From contig CALJZV010000357.1 of NCBI GenBank assembly GCA_937983475.1, positions 1 to 11,634 of the forward strand: 11,634 bases of DNA. Direction: 5' to 3'. The DNA comes from an uncultured Verrucomicrobiales bacterium (GTDB lineage: Bacteria > Verrucomicrobiota > Verrucomicrobiia > Limisphaerales > JACDHS01). Positions 7,303 to 11,634 of this stretch are shown piece after piece; positions within the stretch are counted from its first letter, which is position 1; every line of letters begins with the position of its first letter. The position numbers were made by a program, and so were the translations under genes. The notes under the pieces were generated by a model, which searched no databases, was not told the origin of the DNA, and saw only the letters and a list, made by a program, of their open reading frames with translations.

Positions 7303-7334
7303 CTGTTCGAACGCGTTCGCTAACCTGTCCGAAC
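7303..7334. promoter_or_regulatory. Direct repeats and nested palindromes upstream of the kinase gene
   Basis: CTGTTCGAAC (7303-7312) and CTGTCCGAAC (7325-7334) match at 9 of 10 bases and are 22 bp apart, close to two helical turns. The first copy includes the perfect palindrome GTTCGAAC and overlaps the 12-bp perfect palindrome CGAACGCGTTCG (7308-7319). The second copy ends 4 bp before the kinase ATG. A consensus-like TTGACA lies at 7285-7290, but no -10 at normal spacing is visible. This arrangement is what an operator for a dimeric regulator would look like. The repeats are seen directly; the role is inferred. Confidence 0.35.
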
Positions 7335-7338
7335 CGCC

Positions 7339-10300
7339 ATGCAGCCGACAGGAATGAGCCGAGGGTTGGGAATTGTTTCCACGTGGGTTTGTTTGATTGC
7401 CTTGTTGCTCCCGGTGTCTCTTCCGGGCGCGAATTTTTTTGAAACCGAATCGCGCTATCTGCACCGCATCTGGCAAACGGAAAATAACATTCCAAACCCC
7501 ATGGTGCGCGCGATTTTCCAAAGCCGCGATGGGTATCTGTGGCTGGCGACCGAGGATGGCCTGTGCCGGTTCGATGGGGTCCGCTTTGTAGTTTATGAGA
7601 AAAAGACCATTCGCGGGCGGCCTTTTCGCTGGATGGTGGGCCTGACCGAAACTCAGGATGGCAGCCTCTGGTGCTCGAGCGTCAACGGCGGCCTGTTGCA
7701 AATTAATAACGACGTCATCACAACGCACACCACCACCAACGGACTGCTCGACAACTATGTGCTGTCCTTGAGGGAGGATTCCCACGGCACGCTCTGGATC
7801 GGCACCGCCGCGGGGTTGTGCTCCTACAAAAACGGCGCGTTTCTAAGCCACACCAACACGCCCGGGCTGTCGGTGGAGGCCGTTCGCTCGATTCTTGAAG
7901 ACCGCCAAGGCCGGTTGTGGGTGGGAACCGCCACCGGATTGAGCCGACTGGAAAACGGGCAGTGGACCACTTTCACCGAGGAGAATCTTTTGGTGCGCAA
8001 CGCGGTGATGTGCCTGATGGAAGACCGCGACGGAGTCCTGTGGGTGGGCACTTCCGGAGGGCTGACGCGCGTGGTCAACGGAAAGCCTGAGCATTTCACC
8101 GAGCACAATGGGCTGGCCCATAACGCCGTTCGGGCGATACTTCAGGACGCTTCCGGCACCATCTGGATCGGCACCCAGGGCGGCTTGCAGATTTTTGCCA
8201 ATGGCCGGATTGAGCCCGTCAGCATTGACAATCCGACGGACCGGGACTTTAAGGGCATCCCCTTTGTGTACAGCCTGTGCGAGGACCGCGAAGGCAGCGT
8301 TTGGGCCGGCAGCAACTGGGGGCTCAACCGGCTTCGCCCAACGCCGTTAAAAACCATTACCGCAGAGGACGGTCTGCCAAACAATGTGGTCACCAGTGTG
8401 CTGGAGGATCGCCGGGGCGACGTCTGGATCGGCACCTACGGCGGCGGCGTCTGCCGCATGGGCCGGGATGGCCTCAAGGTGTTCGGGCGCAAACAAGGTT
8501 TGCCCAGCGACAATGCCCTTGCGCTGTATGAATTTGATGGAACAGGCGCGATCTGGGTCGGCACCGATGGCGCCGGAATCTGCCGGATTCTGCACGACAA
8601 AGTGGACAATCAATTCAAATCCGAAACGCACCAGGACAATGTGGTGCATGCCATTTACAAGGAGCCCAAGGGGCGATTCTGGCTGGCCACCAACCGGGGA
8701 ACCTCCGGCATTTCCCACCAAGCCATCGTGAATGACGAGTCGCTGTCGGAAAACATCCTCAAAACCATTGTGCCCGACGCCGACGGGATTTGGTTCGCCG
8801 GCGAGCACACGCTGCTGCATGTCACGCCCAACCGCAAAAAAAATTACGCCCTGGAGGACGGCTTTCCACCCCAGTCCCTCAACGCGGTGATGCCTGACGG
8901 CAAAATGACGTGGATAGGCGCGGATGAAGGCCTGTTTCTTTTGAAGAACGGGAAGTTTCATCCGTTTTTGCATCTGCCCATCAAAACCATCGTGCATGTC
9001 ATTGAGGATGACCTGGGCCATCTTTGGTTCGCCACGCGCAACGGCGTGTTCGCCATTGCCAAAAGGGAATTGCTCCATTCTCTGGCCAGCCCGGAAAGCC
9101 CCATCAGCATTCGTTCCTTTGGGAAAAATGAAGGGATGCGGCGCGCCCAATGCAACGGCATCGGCCAGCCGGCGGGATGGAAAAGCCGCGACGGACGCAT
9201 CTGGTTTCCCACCCTCCACGGGGTGGCGGTGTTCGATCCCAAGGTTGTCCGCCGCAATCAACAACCGCCGCCGGTGATCATCGAGGCGGTCCTGGCGGCA
9301 GGCCAGCCGATTCCCCGGGAAAGCAGCCCCAAGTTGAAGCCCCACCAAGGAAACATCGAGTTTCAGTTCACTGCGCTGAGTTTTGTCGCCCCGGAGCGCG
9401 TTTCATTTAAATACAAGCTCGAAGGCGTGGATCAGGACTGGATTGCCGCTGGCCCGAAGCGGTCGGCCACCTACACGCAGCAAAAGCCGGGGCAATACCG
9501 GTTTCGGGTCACGGCCAGCAACGAGGAGGGCGTCTGGAATGAAACCGGCGCGTCATTTGACTTAACCATTCTTCCCCAGTTCAACCAGACCCGAAGCTTT
9601 TACGCGCTGTGCGGCGCGGGCGCGCTGGCCGGCGTCGCGGGACTCTTCGCCTTTCGCTCCCAGCAAAATAAACGGCGCGAGCGCGAGCTGATGCGGCAGG
9701 TGGACATTCACACCGCGAAATTCAAGCAGGCCATCAAAACAATGGAATCATTCAATTACAGCATCGCGCACGACCTCCGCGCCCCGCTGCGCGCCATCCG
9801 CGGCTTCACCCAGGCGCTGGAGGAGGATTACGCCCAGGCCATAGACGACGCCGGGCGCGATTACACCCGGCGCATCCACAGTGGCGTCGAGCGCATGGAC
9901 GCGCTGATCAGCGACCTGCTGGCCTTCGGGCAGATCACCCACAAGGAAGTCACCCTGGGCGCCGTCTGCTTGGAAACGGCTGTCACCCGCGCCTTGGATG
10001 AATTGCAGTCCGAAATCAACCGCTGCCGTGCCAAATTGGAAATTGTTCCCGCCCTGCCGGTCGTTCAGGCCAACCAAACCCTGCTTCACCAGGTGCTCGT
10101 CAACCTCTTCTCCAATGCCATGAAGTTTGTGCCCGAAGGCACATCGCCCCAAATCCGGGTCTGGGCGGAGCGCAAAGGCGCCGCGGTTCGATTGCACATC
10201 CAGGACAACGGCATCGGCATTGAACCCGCGCATCACAAACGCATTTTCGGTGTATTCGAACGCCTGCACAGTTCCAGCCAGTATCCGGGCACTGGCATCG

Positions 10301-10410
10301 GCCTGGCCATTGTGCAAAAAGCCATCGAACGCATGGACGGCAAACTCGGCCTGGAGTCCCACCCCGGCCGTGGAAGCTGTTTTTGGATCGAACTGCCGCC
10401 CGGTCGCTAA
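7339..10410 (+). CDS. Membrane sensor histidine kinase with 14-blade two-component regulator propeller
   Basis: This 1023-residue sensor starts with a signal peptide (cleavage probably after LPGA, near residue 31). From about residue 64 to 634 I count 14 short repeats of the DGxLWxGTxxGL type, enough for two seven-bladed beta-propellers. A Y_Y_Y-type beta-sandwich domain follows (about 673-745), then one transmembrane helix (about 753-773). The cytoplasmic part is a HisKA domain with H-box SIAHDLRAP (H811 is the phosphate acceptor) and an ATP-binding domain with N-box NLFSNAMK (N926), G1 DNGIGI (956-961) and G2 GTGIGLAIV (984-992). It should sense a periplasmic ligand and phosphorylate a response regulator. 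Related Bacteroides hybrid sensors detect oligosaccharides, but they continue into receiver and AraC-type DNA-binding domains. This one stops after the kinase, and no response regulator is adjacent. The kinase core resembles phytochrome-type kinases. It starts 65 bp after the HAD gene. No Shine-Dalgarno is seen; an ATG at 7354 is an alternative start. Confidence 0.95.
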   Translation: MQPTGMSRGLGIVSTWVCLIALLLPVSLPGANFFETESRYLHRIWQTENNIPNPMVRAIFQSRDGYLWLATEDGLCRFDGVRFVVYEKKTIRGRPFRWMVGLTETQDGSLWCSSVNGGLLQINNDVITTHTTTNGLLDNYVLSLREDSHGTLWIGTAAGLCSYKNGAFLSHTNTPGLSVEAVRSILEDRQGRLWVGTATGLSRLENGQWTTFTEENLLVRNAVMCLMEDRDGVLWVGTSGGLTRVVNGKPEHFTEHNGLAHNAVRAILQDASGTIWIGTQGGLQIFANGRIEPVSIDNPTDRDFKGIPFVYSLCEDREGSVWAGSNWGLNRLRPTPLKTITAEDGLPNNVVTSVLEDRRGDVWIGTYGGGVCRMGRDGLKVFGRKQGLPSDNALALYEFDGTGAIWVGTDGAGICRILHDKVDNQFKSETHQDNVVHAIYKEPKGRFWLATNRGTSGISHQAIVNDESLSENILKTIVPDADGIWFAGEHTLLHVTPNRKKNYALEDGFPPQSLNAVMPDGKMTWIGADEGLFLLKNGKFHPFLHLPIKTIVHVIEDDLGHLWFATRNGVFAIAKRELLHSLASPESPISIRSFGKNEGMRRAQCNGIGQPAGWKSRDGRIWFPTLHGVAVFDPKVVRRNQQPPPVIIEAVLAAGQPIPRESSPKLKPHQGNIEFQFTALSFVAPERVSFKYKLEGVDQDWIAAGPKRSATYTQQKPGQYRFRVTASNEEGVWNETGASFDLTILPQFNQTRSFYALCGAGALAGVAGLFAFRSQQNKRRERELMRQVDIHTAKFKQAIKTMESFNYSIAHDLRAPLRAIRGFTQALEEDYAQAIDDAGRDYTRRIHSGVERMDALISDLLAFGQITHKEVTLGAVCLETAVTRALDELQSEINRCRAKLEIVPALPVVQANQTLLHQVLVNLFSNAMKFVPEGTSPQIRVWAERKGAAVRLHIQDNGIGIEPAHHKRIFGVFERLHSSSQYPGTGIGLAIVQKAIERMDGKLGLESHPGRGSCFWIELPPGR

Positions 10411-10551
10411 CCGGACTGTTTTACCCAGGCGAATGGGGTCTGGCTTGGTGCATCGCCGCAGTCCAAAACGCTTCGCGAATTTTCAAGACCCACAGAAACT
10501 CCAGCGCCAATGCTTGGAGGCAATGCACGGCCGTCTTAAAAAATCTCTGTG

Positions 10552-10560
10552 TGATATTAT
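10552..10560 (+). promoter_or_regulatory. Candidate extended -10 promoter for the GntR-type regulator
   Basis: TGATATTAT fits the extended -10 pattern TGnTATAAT with one mismatch. It lies in an AT-rich island (about 10535-10580) that stands out from the GC-rich surroundings and is about 50 bp upstream of the regulator's ATG. A second -10-like hexamer, TATGAT, follows at 10561-10566. No good -35 is present, which is tolerable for an extended -10. The assignment assumes a housekeeping sigma factor with standard preferences. Confidence 0.35.
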
Positions 10561-10611
10561 TATGATATTTTTATTTACTTCCGGTCAGGCAATGGCCAAG
10601 GTCGGCCCGGG

Positions 10612-11634
10612 ATGAACGAGCGATTTCAGTTTGATTTTTCCGAAAGAACCGAGGCGGCGCGGCTGGCCGCCTTGCTGATGCGGGACATTGAGGAACGGGG
10701 CCTTCAGCCGGGCGACCGTTACTTGAACGGGCCCGAAGTGGCCGAAAAATATGGCGTCACGGTCATCACCGCCAACCGCGCGTTGCAGTCACTGGCCGAA
10801 CGGGCCGTGGTGGAGCGCCGACAGCGCGCCGGCACGTTTATCTCAAAGCAGTATTCGCCGGGCGGAGAGTCATCCGAACTCCAGCGGGTTCACCTGCTGA
10901 TGCCCGCCACGTATTTTCGGGCCGCGCGCACCACGATTGAACAGGCCATTGCGGGCATTCACGCCGAGCTTCCCGACTGCCACATTCAACTCACTTTTGT
11001 GCCGGTTTCCGGCGAGGTCGCCTTTGCGCGCAAGCTCGTGCAGCAGGCCAAATCCAACGGCGCAACCGAAGGCGCGGTGTTGTATGTCAGTTCGGGCGAA
11101 CTACAGCAGTTCTTCCGCGAATCAGGCTTTCCGGCGGTGGCCTTTGGCAGCGTATTTCCCGAGGCGGAGCAATTGCCCTGGGTGGACCGCGACCAACGGC
11201 AGATTGGCGAATTGCTTTCTCAATTTCTGCTCCAGGAGGGACACCGCAACCTGGCGGTGCTGATGCGGGAACGCTGGGGTTTCGGCGACAACCTCCTGCT
11301 GGATGGCTTGCAAGGCGTCCTCGCTGCGGCCAATGCCGGCGCGACCTTCCGGGTGCGCAACCTGCCTACCGTGCCGGAGGCGGGCCTCGCCATGCTGCGG
11401 CTGTTGCTCCAAGGCGAGGAAGCGCCGACAGCGCTGATCTGCCGATCGGAACGGTTGGCGTTGCTGGCCGCCCAGGTCGCCGCTGAATTCAAGCTGAAGA
11501 TGCCCCGCCAGTTGCGGATTGTGGTGGCCGAGGCGGTGCCGCAGTTTCCCTGCGTGGAGCCGACCGTTTCCCAGGAGGAACAGGGAGCATTTGTCGGCCG
11601 CATGCTCAAGCAGATGGCCTCGGGCAAGCGCCCG
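10612..11634 (+). CDS. GntR-type transcriptional regulator with LacI-like ligand-binding domain (3' end outside window)
   Basis: The frame is open from the ATG at 10612 to the right edge, giving 341 residues without a stop. Residues about 12-80 form a GntR winged helix-turn-helix: LQPGDRYL, then PEVAEKYGVTVITANRALQSLAERAVVERR, and the wing GTFIS. Residues about 92 onward look like the periplasmic-binding-protein fold of LacI-type regulators, including VDRDQRQIGELLSQFLLQEGHRNLAVL, the usual stretch around the sugar-binding cleft. This architecture, like AraR of Bacillus, usually gives a sugar-responsive repressor, but the ligand cannot be read from the sequence. Perhaps a few dozen residues are missing at the C-terminus. 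A weak Shine-Dalgarno (AAGG at 10598-10601) lies 10 bases before the ATG, the only such signal among the starts in this window. It follows the kinase by about 200 bp and probably has its own promoter; its targets may lie beyond the right edge. Confidence 0.9.
   Translation, partial: MNERFQFDFSERTEAARLAALLMRDIEERGLQPGDRYLNGPEVAEKYGVTVITANRALQSLAERAVVERRQRAGTFISKQYSPGGESSELQRVHLLMPATYFRAARTTIEQAIAGIHAELPDCHIQLTFVPVSGEVAFARKLVQQAKSNGATEGAVLYVSSGELQQFFRESGFPAVAFGSVFPEAEQLPWVDRDQRQIGELLSQFLLQEGHRNLAVLMRERWGFGDNLLLDGLQGVLAAANAGATFRVRNLPTVPEAGLAMLRLLLQGEEAPTALICRSERLALLAAQVAAEFKLKMPRQLRIVVAEAVPQFPCVEPTVSQEEQGAFVGRMLKQMASGKRP

Noticed and set aside
7285..7313. Sigma-70 promoter with TTGACA at 7285-7290 before the kinase gene
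   Set aside because: The -35 is perfect, but at 16-18 bp spacing there is no -10-like hexamer.
6662..7495. Minus-strand open frame spanning the HAD gene and the start of the kinase (277 codons)
   Set aside because: Antisense to two well-supported genes, with no recognisable motif and crossing the intergenic repeats.
8347..9348. Long minus-strand open frame opposite the kinase gene (333 codons)
   Set aside because: It is the antisense shadow of a GC-rich gene with clear domains; its translation is low-complexity and shows no recognisable fold.
10490..10523. Hairpin CTCCAGC...GCTTGGAG and repeated CAATGC after the kinase gene
   Set aside because: The stem has a bulge and no T-run follows, so it does not look like a terminator; the six-base repeat is short enough to be chance.

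Overview
The window looks like a chromosomal segment of a Verrucomicrobia-type bacterium, most likely near the Pedosphaera/Limisphaerales branch. This rests on protein families, not on a marker gene. The main clues are a prepilin-type protein with the H-X9-DG signature, a secreted protein ending in a FFRLRK-type C-terminus, a secreted beta-strand-repeat protein with the WNGGGADNNWS motif, a kinase with ligand-sensing propellers, and start codons mostly lacking Shine-Dalgarno sequences.

Layout, left to right. Minus strand: a secreted, repeat-rich beta-strand protein (21-2192), a gene-free stretch with short dyad repeats (2193-2518), and ruvB, the Holliday-junction branch-migration motor (2519-3538). 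A divergent intergenic region (3539-3777) separates these from a run of plus-strand genes. Those are a type II pseudopilin-like H-X9-DG protein (3778-4500), a secreted two-Ig-domain protein (4545-6602) closed by a strong intrinsic terminator (6624-6663), a GmhB-like HAD phosphatase (6704-7273), a large membrane histidine kinase with 14 propeller blades (7339-10410), and a GntR/LacI-type regulator that runs off the right edge (10612 onward).

How the genes may work together. ruvB and the HAD phosphatase are housekeeping-type genes. The others are surface or secreted proteins (beta-strand-repeat protein, pseudopilin, Ig protein) and regulators (propeller kinase, GntR/LacI-type repressor). Such families often sense and respond to carbohydrates outside the cell, but no polysaccharide-degrading enzyme or transporter lies in the window, so a shared pathway is not shown. 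The pseudopilin and Ig protein genes are 44 bp apart with no terminator between them and are the most likely co-transcribed pair.

I see no CRISPR array, tRNA, rRNA, insertion sequence or defence system, and nothing that clearly amounts to a new biological system. The points most worth a second look are the stop codon that falls in the middle of a repeat in the first gene, the phased direct repeats just upstream of the kinase, the GmhB-like enzyme lacking its zinc ligands, and the propeller kinase with no adjacent response regulator.
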